A DNA stretch of 64,000 nucleotides, taken from positions 26,347 to 90,346 of the forward strand of contig NZ_LNXV01000009.1 in the NCBI RefSeq assembly GCF_001467025.1. Direction: 5' to 3'. Under the pieces are notes generated by a model that saw only the letters and a program-made list of their open reading frames with translations, was not told the origin of the DNA and made no database searches. Position 1 is the first letter of the stretch. Each line of letters opens with the position of its first letter. The position numbers were made by a program, and so were the translations under genes. The stretch comes from Legionella brunensis. Lineage in GTDB: Bacteria; Pseudomonadota; Gammaproteobacteria; Legionellales; Legionellaceae. Of this stretch, positions 55,651-64,000 are shown piece by piece.

Positions 55651-56178
55651 ATGCCAAGTAGGCCAGTTTTAAAAATGGGCAATCGACAATTGGTAATGCC
55701 TTCGGAACCTTTGGATAATTTCGCGAAGCTTGGGAGAGCATATCCGGGGCTTAATGAGCTACTTGAGGATATGCTTGCAACGATGGAGGAAAAAGGTGGT
55801 GTGGGTATTGCTGCTCCTCAAATAGGTTGTAACAAGCAAGTTATCATGTTTGGCTTTGAGAAAAGTCGTCGTTACCCGAATGAAAAACCTGTACCCTTCA
55901 CGATATTAATTAATCCTGTTATAAAAATTTTATCCAATGAGATGAATGACGGTTGGGAAGGTTGTCTTAGTGTTCCTGGTTTAAGAGGGTTAGTTTCTCG
56001 TTTCAATAAAATTGAATACAGCGGTTTTGATCCGGAAGGCAAACAAATAAACCGTATTGTTGAAGGATTTCATGCAAGAATTCTGCAACACGAATGCGAT
56101 CATCTCGATGGTATTCTATTTCCACAGCGACTAAAGGATTTACGATTTTTTGGCTTTGAAGATGAATTGCATTTATAG
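55651..56178 (+). CDS. def: Peptide deformylase
   Basis: A 175-residue metalloenzyme that removes the formyl group from nascent protein N-termini. All three motifs are present: GVGIAAPQ (50-57), EGCLS (103-107, metal-binding cysteine C105) and QHECDH (146-151, metal ligands H147 and H151, catalytic E148). This is probably a second deformylase, because the housekeeping def usually lies with fmt, which is absent here. Confidence 0.93.
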   Translation: MPSRPVLKMGNRQLVMPSEPLDNFAKLGRAYPGLNELLEDMLATMEEKGGVGIAAPQIGCNKQVIMFGFEKSRRYPNEKPVPFTILINPVIKILSNEMNDGWEGCLSVPGLRGLVSRFNKIEYSGFDPEGKQINRIVEGFHARILQHECDHLDGILFPQRLKDLRFFGFEDELHL

Positions 56179-56204
56179 TTTCTACCAAACAGGGTGAAAC
56201 TATA
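56174..56204 (+). terminator. Hairpin overlapping the def stop codon
   Basis: TATAGTTTC (56174-56182) pairs with GAAACTATA (56196-56204); inner bases ACC/GGT may extend the stem. It follows the last gene of the msrB-GNAT-def cluster and includes the stop codon. Confidence 0.5.
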
Positions 56205-56257
56205 AAAATCATTGTGGGCTATAATAAATTTAGTTACCTTGGTGTGAAGGTATAATT

Positions 56258-57466
56258 ATGCCGAAAGCACGACTACCCTATCATTTCGCCAAAATTTTCA
56301 CTGATGAAATATGGCGCTTTTATATTGATTATTATCGCCAAAGTACGAAGGAGGGAACACAAAAGGGTTCGCTATTATTTGATGTAGAAGAGCCTGGTTA
56401 TATGGCTGCAATGATGAAAGCTCATCAGTTAATGAATGAAACCCTTTCTGAAAAACTCACGCCCAACCTAATTCTTAGACTTTACAAGGCTGCTTTGGAG
56501 GGGGTTAGTAAAACCAATTTAACAGACTTTGATCGTTTTGACCGCTTTCGATCAGACAGCGTTAGTGGTTTTTGGTTAAAAATGAATACTTCCGATGAGA
56601 ATGAGGGGAATGTCTCAAATGAAGGTTTGCGTGAATTTTTAGAGGAAATGATCGCCAATAACAATGAAAATAAATTCGAGATTTGGGACGACAGTAACAA
56701 AGATATACTTGAAAAGGCCTTATTATCCTACAAAGAAAGCGCCAATAAGCAACAAGGATTGGAAGATGCCTTGTCTTTTCTGGAAGATAAAATTAAAAAT
56801 AGGAAGTGTAAGTTTGTGTCACCAAACATGACACATCAAACTATTGAGAAAAAAATTAATCAGTACATTCACCAGTATGAATCTAAACTGAAGAAATTGT
56901 CAGATAATGAGGAAAAATTAGAGGTTATTATTGAGTTAATTCAAAAAATTGAACGTTTACATCCTTTTATAGATGGAAATTGTCGTACCTTAGTGATGCT
57001 TGTTTTAAATAGGGAATTAATCAGGAATGGATTTATGCCCACAATGCAATGGAATCCCAATCGCTTTGACTTTTTTTCAAGGGAGCAATTACGCACAGAA
57101 ATTATAAATGGTTGGGAATATTCAAAAAAATATCAATCTGAGATAGCGAATTTAAATTCTTATAAAGTGCTATATGAATACGTGGATAAATTATACCAAC
57201 TTTCCGATAAAAGTTTATTTCATAAACAAGAAACGGCAACGAAGGCAAGAAATCTGGATAAATTATTAGGTGAGCTTAAAACTAAATCACCCAAAGAAGG
57301 TAGCGATTTCATTCAAGAAAACTGGACAAAATTTAAGAGCAGTAGGGGGGTGATTACCCGGATTTTTAGATTAGAAACCACTACCGAAGGCTTATTAAAA
57401 AATTTAATGAATGATGTTCAAGAAGTACCAGTGACGAAGCCTTCTATTGGTTTGCATTTGCAGTAG
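56258..57466 (+). CDS. Fic-like protein with altered motif, candidate effector
   Basis: A 402-residue soluble protein. HPFIDGNCR (235-243) matches the Fic catalytic loop HPFx(D/E)GN(G/K)R, with the invariant histidine H235, aspartate and arginine present but cysteine in place of glycine/lysine. A preceding helix (KLEVIIELIQKIERL) and following helix (TLVMLVLNRELIRNGF) fit the Fic core. Fic enzymes attach AMP or related groups to hydroxyls of target proteins. No obvious inhibitory helix motif (S/TxxxE(G/N)) was recognised. GAAGGT is 7 bp upstream of the start. Isolated gene, no antitoxin partner, so an effector role is more likely than toxin-antitoxin. Confidence 0.6.
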   Translation: MPKARLPYHFAKIFTDEIWRFYIDYYRQSTKEGTQKGSLLFDVEEPGYMAAMMKAHQLMNETLSEKLTPNLILRLYKAALEGVSKTNLTDFDRFDRFRSDSVSGFWLKMNTSDENEGNVSNEGLREFLEEMIANNNENKFEIWDDSNKDILEKALLSYKESANKQQGLEDALSFLEDKIKNRKCKFVSPNMTHQTIEKKINQYIHQYESKLKKLSDNEEKLEVIIELIQKIERLHPFIDGNCRTLVMLVLNRELIRNGFMPTMQWNPNRFDFFSREQLRTEIINGWEYSKKYQSEIANLNSYKVLYEYVDKLYQLSDKSLFHKQETATKARNLDKLLGELKTKSPKEGSDFIQENWTKFKSSRGVITRIFRLETTTEGLLKNLMNDVQEVPVTKPSIGLHLQ

Positions 57467-57541
57467 AAATAATTGGTATGTTATTGAGCTGAAAATAATT
57501 ACGGGGCTAATCTATTTTAACGTTTCTTAATATTTAAGTAA

Positions 57542-57652
57542 GAATTAGAAAATCTCATTAAATTAAAATCAGATCCAGAGGCGCAAGCGAAATTATTAGG
57601 TCGAGAATTAATAGAAGCAGCCTCACACATAGCCCCGGGACAGGAAATGTAA
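57542..57652 (+). pseudogene. Short coding-like fragment
   Basis: An open stretch reads ELENLIKLKSDPEAQAKLLG, then RELIEAASHIAPGQEM and a stop, with no start codon and a stop immediately upstream. Its composition looks protein-like and resembles the tail of a cytosolic protein, perhaps left from a deleted gene between the Fic-like gene and the Mla/Pqi-type operon. Low confidence. Confidence 0.25.
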
Positions 57653-57657
57653 TAGTC

Positions 57658-58251
57658 TCACTTGTTTCTTGGATACACCCTGATAAATGCTTTGGCTATA
57701 TCTTGAGTGAGGTGAGTTAAATTATTATTCATACTAATGACAAGTTTTTCTACGTCTGTGGGTAATACTTTTATCCGATAGTAAGAGTCGCCTTTTTTGA
57801 TAAGTTCTTCGTCATGATAAATGAGATACTCCGCACGTATTATGCTATTACCATTAAAATCAATTTCAAACTGAGAGATGCCTACCTGTAAGTGATAATT
57901 AGGCTTGAATTTCGAGTCCCAAGGTGCATTCTCTACGATTGCTCCAGGCAATAGTGTTGAAAGATTAGTCTCTATTACGCGAGCTATGTTTTTGTCCAAG
58001 GCTTCAGCCCATTGGTGGTACTCTTCAAGTTCTAAACGATTGGGGGTGCAGTGAATCATTAATTGAGGTTTTTCAATATGAGCAGGCGTATTAACCTCAT
58101 CAATGCCTATTCGTAAATAAGAATAAGGATGGCCAGCGCTTTTTTGAGGAGGCAAGGGGTTTAATAGATACATTTGAGCATCTTTGCTGCGCCCACAAGC
58201 GATAAGTAAAAGGCTAATTAACCCTATTAAACTGAATTGAATGATTCTCAC
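57658..58251 (-). CDS. PqiC-like ABC-transport auxiliary lipoprotein
   Basis: A 197-residue lipoprotein: the signal ends LLLIACG, giving lipidation at C19. The body (YLRIGIDEVNTPAHIEKPQL, then a conserved WAEALDKNIARVIETNL) fits the DUF330/PqiC family, the outer-membrane partner of MCE proteins in lipid transport. The start is GTG overlapping the MCE stop (GTGA), so translation is coupled. Last gene of the operon. Confidence 0.82.
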   Translation of the reverse strand: MRIIQFSLIGLISLLLIACGRSKDAQMYLLNPLPPQKSAGHPYSYLRIGIDEVNTPAHIEKPQLMIHCTPNRLELEEYHQWAEALDKNIARVIETNLSTLLPGAIVENAPWDSKFKPNYHLQVGISQFEIDFNGNSIIRAEYLIYHDEELIKKGDSYYRIKVLPTDVEKLVISMNNNLTHLTQDIAKAFIRVYPRNK

Positions 58252-58994
58252 CGTTTACCTCGCAGAATGGACTCAGGATATCGAGATAAATAATCCGTTA
58301 AATTTTGCGTGGAATAAGCAGCATTACCAATCTGTTTCAAAGTTTGATTGAGGTAAGCTGCCACCGTTGGTACATTTTGATTTAAGCTGATGGCTAATTT
58401 ATCAAGACTCTCTGCCATTATTCGAGCAGATACAATAGTATCACGCACGTCTTTTGAGCGTACTAATTCACTAATGTCTTCCAATGTTTTCTTGGCGGCG
58501 TTTAACGCCTCGTCTATCGATGTATATTTTTCAACGGTATTTCTGGTAGGAAAGATAGGGTAGCCACGGTAATAAGTTTGTTTGAATGGGCGTTGGGAAG
58601 TAGATTGCACCAGTTCTACTTCAGCAACTCCTGATATTAAATTAGGTTTAGTAATATTAGCGACATAGCCATTATTAATTAAAAGATGGATAGGATCCTG
58701 GGTAAAACCGAACCTCTTTTCTACGAAAAATTGAACATAAACTGGAATTCGCACCTGAGTTTTTGCTTTATTTTCGGTGATTTCAATATTTTTGACTTCA
58801 CCGATTTTAACGCCTCGATAAGTAACGGGTGCTGCCGGCCCAAGCCCTTTAAGTGAACCCTTAAAAAACATTACAAAAGTTTGCACTTGGGCACGTTTGT
58901 ATTCTTCATAAAAAAAGGCTGCGCCAAGAAGCATCAAACAGATTGCTCCAATAACAAAAACACCGACTAAAGTATAAAATCGTTCGTGACGCAT
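58248..58994 (-). CDS. MCE/MlaD-like lipid-transport protein
   Basis: A 248-residue periplasmic protein anchored by one N-terminal span (YTLVGVFVIGAICLMLLG). A single MCE domain is visible (FKGSLKGLGPAAPVTYRGVK followed by IGEVKNIEIT, and SGVAEVEL), then a helical tail. MCE rings bind lipids in transit between membranes. It lies 8 bp after the MlaE-like permease and overlaps the PqiC-like gene. Confidence 0.88.
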   Translation of the reverse strand: MRHERFYTLVGVFVIGAICLMLLGAAFFYEEYKRAQVQTFVMFFKGSLKGLGPAAPVTYRGVKIGEVKNIEITENKAKTQVRIPVYVQFFVEKRFGFTQDPIHLLINNGYVANITKPNLISGVAEVELVQSTSQRPFKQTYYRGYPIFPTRNTVEKYTSIDEALNAAKKTLEDISELVRSKDVRDTIVSARIMAESLDKLAISLNQNVPTVAAYLNQTLKQIGNAAYSTQNLTDYLSRYPESILRGKR

Positions 58995-59002
58995 GCCTTT
59001 CC

Positions 59003-59758
59003 CTAGGTAGTAAAAGTAATATACATACTGGCTATTACTAACCAGAATGAACCGCGACTCAAAATCCGAGAAACGGCTTTTCTTAAGGATATATCTCTAA
59101 CTGCTGCTTCATAATAATAATAGCCAGCGGCTAAACTCACAATGGTACATAAAATTAAAGTCTTAAAAGCAGAGTAGATAAGATCATATATAGTCACCGA
59201 ACTTGCGACATGACTGAGAAATTCATGATTGGTGACATTGAGCATATAGTGGAATGAAATATAAAAACTGACAAAAATGATCGTTACTGCGTATATGTAT
59301 AAAAGTAAAACAGTGATGTTTAATCCCGTAATAATGGGCCATACATGTTCCAGGATAATAGCTTCTGGGCTTTGACCAAGTCGTTTAATTCTTGTGTTAA
59401 TTAGATGTAAGGCCGCCTGTATGCACATAATAAAACCAAGCAATAAAGGAAGCACTTCATGTGTTAAGACATTTTGTGCGATAGGTAAGGCCTTTTGGCT
59501 TAAATGAAAGGGATTAAGAAGATAAAAAGTGGTTTGAGCAAATGACATACCAAGTAAGCAGCTAATAACAATAATGGGAATAACAAGTTTTGCACCTGCA
59601 TAGTAGAGAATTTCCACCATGTTAAACCAGGATATCGATAATTCACCAAATAAAACATCTTTTAAGCTATGAAACAAATGGCCCAAAAAACGGACAATAA
59701 GTACTAATGAATTGATAAACTTAGCTACGTGAAGGCCAAAGCGGCGAAAGGCATACAT
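59003..59758 (-). CDS. MlaE-like ABC transporter permease
   Basis: A 251-residue inner-membrane protein with about five spans and the MlaE/DUF140 layout: an amphipathic N-terminus, VIPIIVISCLLGMSFA, RIKRLGQSPEAI after a central span, and a C-terminal YYYYEAAVRDI. It would form the channel of a phospholipid transporter with the MCE protein encoded next. No MlaF-type ATPase is encoded upstream or within the operon. Sequence is diverged from standard MlaE. Confidence 0.8.
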   Translation of the reverse strand: MYAFRRFGLHVAKFINSLVLIVRFLGHLFHSLKDVLFGELSISWFNMVEILYYAGAKLVIPIIVISCLLGMSFAQTTFYLLNPFHLSQKALPIAQNVLTHEVLPLLLGFIMCIQAALHLINTRIKRLGQSPEAIILEHVWPIITGLNITVLLLYIYAVTIIFVSFYISFHYMLNVTNHEFLSHVASSVTIYDLIYSAFKTLILCTIVSLAAGYYYYEAAVRDISLRKAVSRILSRGSFWLVIASMYITFTT

Positions 59759-60060
59759 ATTAGTCCTTTAGAAAATCACGATAATTGGAGACATCGTTTT
59801 TCTTGGTATTTAATCCATCTCAGAGCAAGCCTTTATTTCTAAGATAAATAATGAGGGAGAATACCATGTTGATGGTTTGATTTACAGCACTAGGTGATTG
59901 ATGCTGTTAGTAATAGGATATACAGGCTCACTTTAATCTCTTGAAACAATAACTACACATAACTTTCTTATGTAATTAAAATTTGTGCAATTTAATAAAG
60001 GCTTAAGCTTTTTCTGGCAATATGCACACCATTTCATTCATCGCGTTGAGTTAATAGCTT
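59759..60060. other. Divergent intergenic region
   Basis: This 302-bp AT-rich gap separates the Mla/Pqi-type operon (minus) from the gene at 60061 (plus). It should hold both promoters. I see no gene, no TTAAT repeat with 11-bp spacing and no strong hairpin. Confidence 0.6.
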
Positions 60061-62157
60061 ATGAATTTTCTAGATACTGCCAACCTGTTTATTCCCGGCT
60101 ATCCATTGCTTTCTGAAGCTGTAAGGAAGCAATTTGAAGATTCTAATGCTGGATTTAAGTTTGTTGGTGCGATTAAGGAAACGCAAGAAGCAATTGTAGC
60201 TTTCAGAAGCTCTGTTTCCTGGTGGCAACTGATTTTTATCGGGGTTGAGGGCGAGTTAGAGAAACAAAAGGAAAAATTTAAGTCCGATAAAGTTCAGCTT
60301 ATTGCGCAAATAGAAACGAGTGAAGAATACAAAACAGTCATTGCTGAAATAATTCGTACTCTTCTCCCTGAGATTTGTCCTGATTATGAATTCTTAAACC
60401 CCGAAGACCAATTCTTATTGGCAAAAGCGCCATTTTCGCAGGCTTTATATGCTTTGATTAATTGCGATCAGCAAATTGCTCAAATAAGCGAAGAATTTGG
60501 GGTTAAGGATGATTGGTACCGAATGCAACACCTCGAAGATCATAGACAAGAACTAGAGGAGCTATATCAAAAAAAAGACATGATAATTAAAGATTGGCAG
60601 GAGCAATTTGCTAATCGTGATGAGCTAAGTACCTTAAAAGTGCGTATCGCTGAGGAAAAAAAGAAGGAACGGGATAAGGAAATTAAAATACGGCTAGTTG
60701 AGCTTGCTGACGAGACACAGAAGCTAGCAGAGTTTTTTCCTTTGTTAAAGACTGATCCTTTAACGCTAGCTGAGTTTCAGAAACAATATTTTGATGCGCT
60801 TCAAAACGAGAATGCTGATCTTCTCAATGTTGAAGAAAATGAACTCGCTATCTTTATATTCCATCATTTGCAGCAAGCGACAAAGAGTCATTTTGAATAT
60901 GTTGAGCTCCATTCGTTTAATTTGAAACAAGCAAAGTTATTTGCTCAGCGTATTCTTATTGCATTTCATCAGAAAAAAGATTTAGAGAGCGATACGTGGT
61001 TTGCTGAGTATCAAAAGCAATTAACCCAAAAATTACATGCTAAGTTATTACTAATCAATAACAGAGAGTCGCTACCTGAGACACCGGAGAAACAGGAATT
61101 ATTAGGCTCTCTCTCCTCACTTTTTGGGCTCGATAAAACTGTTGAGAGAACCAAAGAATTTTTAAATAAATTAGCTGATGCGCATGCATTTATTCAGGCT
61201 ACAGGGTTTTCAACGCAAAATGAGAGCTCCTTTTTAGCGATCCTCGATATTTATAATTACGGACGAGCTGCAGACCAAATTACAGAAACAAAAGCAATTT
61301 TGGCAAGTTTGTTTCGACCTTTTTATCCGCTTTATGAAGAATATCGAGATATTGCTCTATATGAAAAAAATGTTTACTTAAAAATTATAAGAACCGTAAT
61401 GCCTATGTTAGTTGTAGCTGGTTTTGTTACTTTAGTGGCTGCACTACTTGCTCCGCTTCTTATTCCTGAGTTGGCGTTCTCAGTCGTTTTAATCCCCACG
61501 TTATTTCTTGGATTAGCATTCGCAACGAAATACGTCACGCTCAAAAATGACCTCTATAAATTACTGCGGGAAAATTATTACGGTGGGGTGTTTGAAATTC
61601 CAGAGTTTCAAACAAATATACGCATGTTTACTATTTTCAAAAATGAAGGTACAGCCTTAGCTGTTAGAAATTTTTATATCCAAGAGATACAACGTTGTGA
61701 TGAAATCGACGCCGCTTACCAAGCAGGAGCGCAAGAAGGGACTTTGAGTGAAGAAGAAATTAAACTAAAGAAAGCAAACTTACTAAAACGGCATACGTTA
61801 TGTCTTGAATGGTATGATATTCATAGTAATGTCGCTTTAGGGTGTGAAAAGGTTCCCCAGCTTGTGATAGCACGTTTGGAAGAAGTAAAAGGTCGTGAAT
61901 ACACGGCACTTAGAGAAGCTTTACAAGCGAACTTCCCTGAGCTACAAAAGGCTGTTGCAAAAATGGTCAGAGAGTTAAAAACTACTTTTGCTCAGAAGGA
62001 AAGCCCTGTTGAAAGTATAGCTCCACCGCGAGCAGCAATTTCTGGAGGCATCAATGGAAACCATTCGCCAAGATTGTTTAAACCCAGCAAGTTATTAGCA
62101 CATAAGTTGCAAGCAGAAAAACTGGATGCGATTGCTGCAACAATAAGAGTATGCTGA
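60061..62157 (+). CDS. Large coiled-coil protein with a membrane hairpin
   Basis: A 698-residue protein. Residues 1-440 are helical and highly charged, including a coiled coil near 170-225 (KKKERDKEIKIRLVELADET). Two adjacent hydrophobic segments (IIRTVMPMLVVAGFVTLVAA and LAFSVVLIPTLFLGLAFA, about 445-485) form a membrane hairpin. A cytosolic helical domain and a flexible serine/proline linker follow. No family recognised. The layout, shared with genes at 23063 and 62603, is common in secreted proteins that insert in host membranes, but direct evidence is lacking. Confidence 0.5.
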   Translation: MNFLDTANLFIPGYPLLSEAVRKQFEDSNAGFKFVGAIKETQEAIVAFRSSVSWWQLIFIGVEGELEKQKEKFKSDKVQLIAQIETSEEYKTVIAEIIRTLLPEICPDYEFLNPEDQFLLAKAPFSQALYALINCDQQIAQISEEFGVKDDWYRMQHLEDHRQELEELYQKKDMIIKDWQEQFANRDELSTLKVRIAEEKKKERDKEIKIRLVELADETQKLAEFFPLLKTDPLTLAEFQKQYFDALQNENADLLNVEENELAIFIFHHLQQATKSHFEYVELHSFNLKQAKLFAQRILIAFHQKKDLESDTWFAEYQKQLTQKLHAKLLLINNRESLPETPEKQELLGSLSSLFGLDKTVERTKEFLNKLADAHAFIQATGFSTQNESSFLAILDIYNYGRAADQITETKAILASLFRPFYPLYEEYRDIALYEKNVYLKIIRTVMPMLVVAGFVTLVAALLAPLLIPELAFSVVLIPTLFLGLAFATKYVTLKNDLYKLLRENYYGGVFEIPEFQTNIRMFTIFKNEGTALAVRNFYIQEIQRCDEIDAAYQAGAQEGTLSEEEIKLKKANLLKRHTLCLEWYDIHSNVALGCEKVPQLVIARLEEVKGREYTALREALQANFPELQKAVAKMVRELKTTFAQKESPVESIAPPRAAISGGINGNHSPRLFKPSKLLAHKLQAEKLDAIAATIRVC

Positions 62158-62207
62158 TTAGTGCAACTAATTTATCATGAGTCGTTTAAATTCATGGAGA
62201 GGAAGTA

Positions 62208-62597
62208 GTGAGTGAAAAAGACTTGGTGGTAATAACGGGGTTTAAAGCGGTAGGAGAAGACGAACGGGGTATTACGAAAGAGTTTTCTATTACTAAAGGT
62301 CAGAGTGATTTTATCTTTATAACGCGAAAAAAAGACACAATTTCTGGAAATAACTACCATTTAGGCATTGCCAGTTCAATAAATCCAAAACGATTTGTTC
62401 TATTAGCGGGTACCATGGAATTATCTTATCGTAAAGTCGGTAGTCATGAGAAAATTTCGCAGGTTATAGAAGCTCCCTGCATTATTTCAATCAAACCTCA
62501 GGTCATTCACGCAGTTAGAGCCGTAACTGATGTTATGCTCCTGGAATGTAATTCAATTGCCGATATTCAAAATGACAACATAAAAGAAATGGTATAG
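62208..62597 (+). CDS. Cupin-fold protein (WxcM/CapF C-terminal-like)
   Basis: A 129-residue single-domain protein starting with GTG (GGAGAGGAAGTA directly upstream). GNNYHLGIAS, FVLLAGTMELSYR, APCIISIKPQVIHAV and LLECNSIADIQNDNI follow the cupin layout of sugar-processing or CapF-type proteins. One or two histidines (Y-H in NNYHLG, H in VIHAV) could bind metal. Catalytic role unknown; convergent with the next gene with a 5-bp gap. Confidence 0.7.
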   Translation: MSEKDLVVITGFKAVGEDERGITKEFSITKGQSDFIFITRKKDTISGNNYHLGIASSINPKRFVLLAGTMELSYRKVGSHEKISQVIEAPCIISIKPQVIHAVRAVTDVMLLECNSIADIQNDNIKEMV

Positions 62598-62602
62598 GGC
62601 TA

Positions 62603-63820
62603 TTAAGGAAGGCTCAAATTTGGCATTTCTGTTGAAGCAGGGGGCGGAGGAGAGTTAAAATTTTTGCGTTCGGTAACGGGCAAGAAAATAGCGAGGGAAT
62701 GGGTTGATATTGGTTGAGTTGGATTATTTTTCGAAGCTTGGTTGTCTATGTCAGTTTGAGTAACTAATTGAGATAGCGCTTGAGAGACTTCTAATTGCGG
62801 TTCGTGACTGCGTTGGTATTCTATTTCTTTCTCTCTTAATGCAGTTTGTAACTGGCTTCTTGTTTTTTCTTCATTAAATTTTACTAGCCAATGTTTAAGT
62901 CCAGATACCAACATAATGGCAGCAAGAGAGCAAAGTGTAACAACGAGTCCGCCAGGAACAAAACACCATGCGGCCATAATACCGAGTAATATAATTGAGG
63001 TGCCCAGATTGATGAATAAGGCATTTTTATGTCTACTAAAACCATAGAGCTGACGAATATAAGCTTGCTGTGCGAGTAAAGGAGAGGACGCATCAATGAT
63101 TGAGTGATGGCGAAATCTAATATGGTCGTGCACTAAACTGACTATTTCTTTAACTACGTCTACAGCAGAGGCAATGACAAATAAACCAGCTACTAGCGGT
63201 GTCATAGGAGCAGCTGCTTGAATCCAAAAACTATAGGCAGCTATATTCAAAAGCGTATTTGCTATAAGAAAAGCATTATCGCGCATGCGTTCGATTAACG
63301 TTTTTTTTGCATCTACATGATTTTGGTAAAAATAAAAAAAAGTACGTAGAACCGTATAACCAAGACCCAAAATAGGCAAGCCAATCACTGAAGTTAGCAA
63401 TCCGTCTATAGATTCTACAAGCGGGGCAAAATAGGGCAAAGTCAATAAAGAAAGCAATAAAACTACTACGGAGCTACCACCTATTAGCAGTTTTAATTTG
63501 CTAGGCGCAGTTTTTTTATCAATTATTTCAAGTAAATAGGAAATTTGAGGATGTTGCTCACGATTTAATCTTAGCAATAAATTATAAGTAGTTAGATTTA
63601 AATATTCTGTCCAGGACTCGGAAGGAATACAGAGGTCTTGGAGGATTATTTTAACTTTGTTAGTGAGCTCTGGGTCAGAATTAATAATGGTCTCATGATA
63701 ATTAGTTCGCAGCTGATTCAAATGCTGATTGTAATACTGGAGATGAGCTTTTAATTCCTTCGGGTCTCCACCTCTTAAATAAGCATCAAAATGGACAAGA
63801 TCATTAATTAAGGTATTCAA
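62603..63820 (-). CDS. Multi-span membrane protein of unknown function
   Basis: A 405-residue protein with a soluble helical N-terminal 110 residues, hydrophobic segments near 110-160, 185-225 and 270-310, and a polar, proline-rich tail (NFNSPPPPASTEMPNLSLP). No signal peptide or recognised family. CTTAAT and ATTAAG occur as an inverted, not direct, pair upstream (about 63873-63889), so PmrA control is not supported. Confidence 0.5.
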   Translation of the reverse strand: MNTLINDLVHFDAYLRGGDPKELKAHLQYYNQHLNQLRTNYHETIINSDPELTNKVKIILQDLCIPSESWTEYLNLTTYNLLLRLNREQHPQISYLLEIIDKKTAPSKLKLLIGGSSVVVLLLSLLTLPYFAPLVESIDGLLTSVIGLPILGLGYTVLRTFFYFYQNHVDAKKTLIERMRDNAFLIANTLLNIAAYSFWIQAAAPMTPLVAGLFVIASAVDVVKEIVSLVHDHIRFRHHSIIDASSPLLAQQAYIRQLYGFSRHKNALFINLGTSIILLGIMAAWCFVPGGLVVTLCSLAAIMLVSGLKHWLVKFNEEKTRSQLQTALREKEIEYQRSHEPQLEVSQALSQLVTQTDIDNQASKNNPTQPISTHSLAIFLPVTERKNFNSPPPPASTEMPNLSLP

Positions 63821-64000
63821 TTTTAAAGGAAGGTCCTTTCAATTTGTTATGTGCATTATAAATGAACAAACTTAATGAATTATTAAGACCTTCTCAATTG
63901 TGGGTATTTATCCTTTGTACGGGACAAAAATTTCTGAAAAGATAGATAGGAAGCAAAGCTAAGAAATAACTCGCTGATTTTAAATGTATTTCATATAATC

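Noticed and set aside
60061..62157. C-terminal IRVC as a prenylation box
   Set aside because: Cysteine is the last residue, so it is not a CaaX motif; CC or CXC endings are not present either.
63873..63889. PmrA site upstream of the 62603-63820 gene
   Set aside because: The TTAAT elements are inverted rather than direct repeats.

Overview
The window reads as chromosomal DNA of a Legionella-like gammaproteobacterium, probably not a reference L. pneumophila strain. Evidence: AT-rich composition; DUF4116 repeats; domains like the C-terminal part of the DotI/IcmL type IV secretion proteins; several large cytosolic proteins with eukaryote-like or toxin-like domains (F-box, ADP-ribosyltransferase-like, zeta-kinase-like, Fic-like, kinase-like, methyltransferase-like); C-terminal acidic 'E-block' tails; and PmrA-like TTAAT direct repeats with 11-bp spacing upstream of several of these genes. 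No rRNA, tRNA or CRISPR array was recognised.

Layout. 1-6.4 kb: end of a zinc alcohol dehydrogenase, a DnaA-box cluster in a 661-bp gene-free stretch, an exported catalase-like protein, a small CheD/CNF-like candidate deamidase, a kinase-like protein, and an amidase/MltA-type wall-hydrolase pair. 6.7-13.8 kb: a DUF4116 repeat protein, a coiled-coil protein, a DUF945 protein, a methyltransferase and an all-helical E-block protein. 14-18.7 kb: housekeeping genes (SAM hydroxide adenosyltransferase, quaternary-ammonium ABC transporter, mercuric-reductase-like flavoprotein). 18.9-27.7 kb: a heptad-repeat coiled-coil protein, a protein with three IcmL-like domains, a DUF72 protein, membrane and secreted unknowns, a carotenoid-gene relic and an outer-membrane barrel. 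27.7-31.9 kb: a 1404-residue protein combining an ADP-ribosyltransferase-like domain with a zeta-toxin-like P-loop kinase.

33-40 kb is the most accessory part. An F-box gene ending in a CaaX-like tetrapeptide sits between two decayed IS5-family transposase tails, followed by a two-gene unit of a 942-residue unknown protein and a PGRP/amidase_2-like protein. 40-48 kb holds an MHS-type transporter, two methyltransferase-like candidate effectors, an SDR pseudogene, a possible recombinase remnant, a LuxR/GNAT pair and a GYSRGA alpha/beta hydrolase. 48-56 kb is metabolic: serine hydrolase, FMO, TVP38/flavoprotein/CDP-alcohol transferase operon, and an msrB/GNAT/def cluster. 56-64 kb has a Fic-like protein, a diverged Mla/Pqi-type transport operon without its ATPase, two large membrane/coiled-coil unknowns and a cupin.

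Overall this is a mosaic: short conserved operons alternate with single, separately promoted candidate Dot/Icm substrates, and the gaps contain gene relics (IS5 tails, SDR, CruF-like, recombinase) showing repeated insertion and decay. Effector assignments are inferred from architecture and promoter motifs; none is demonstrated by the sequence alone.
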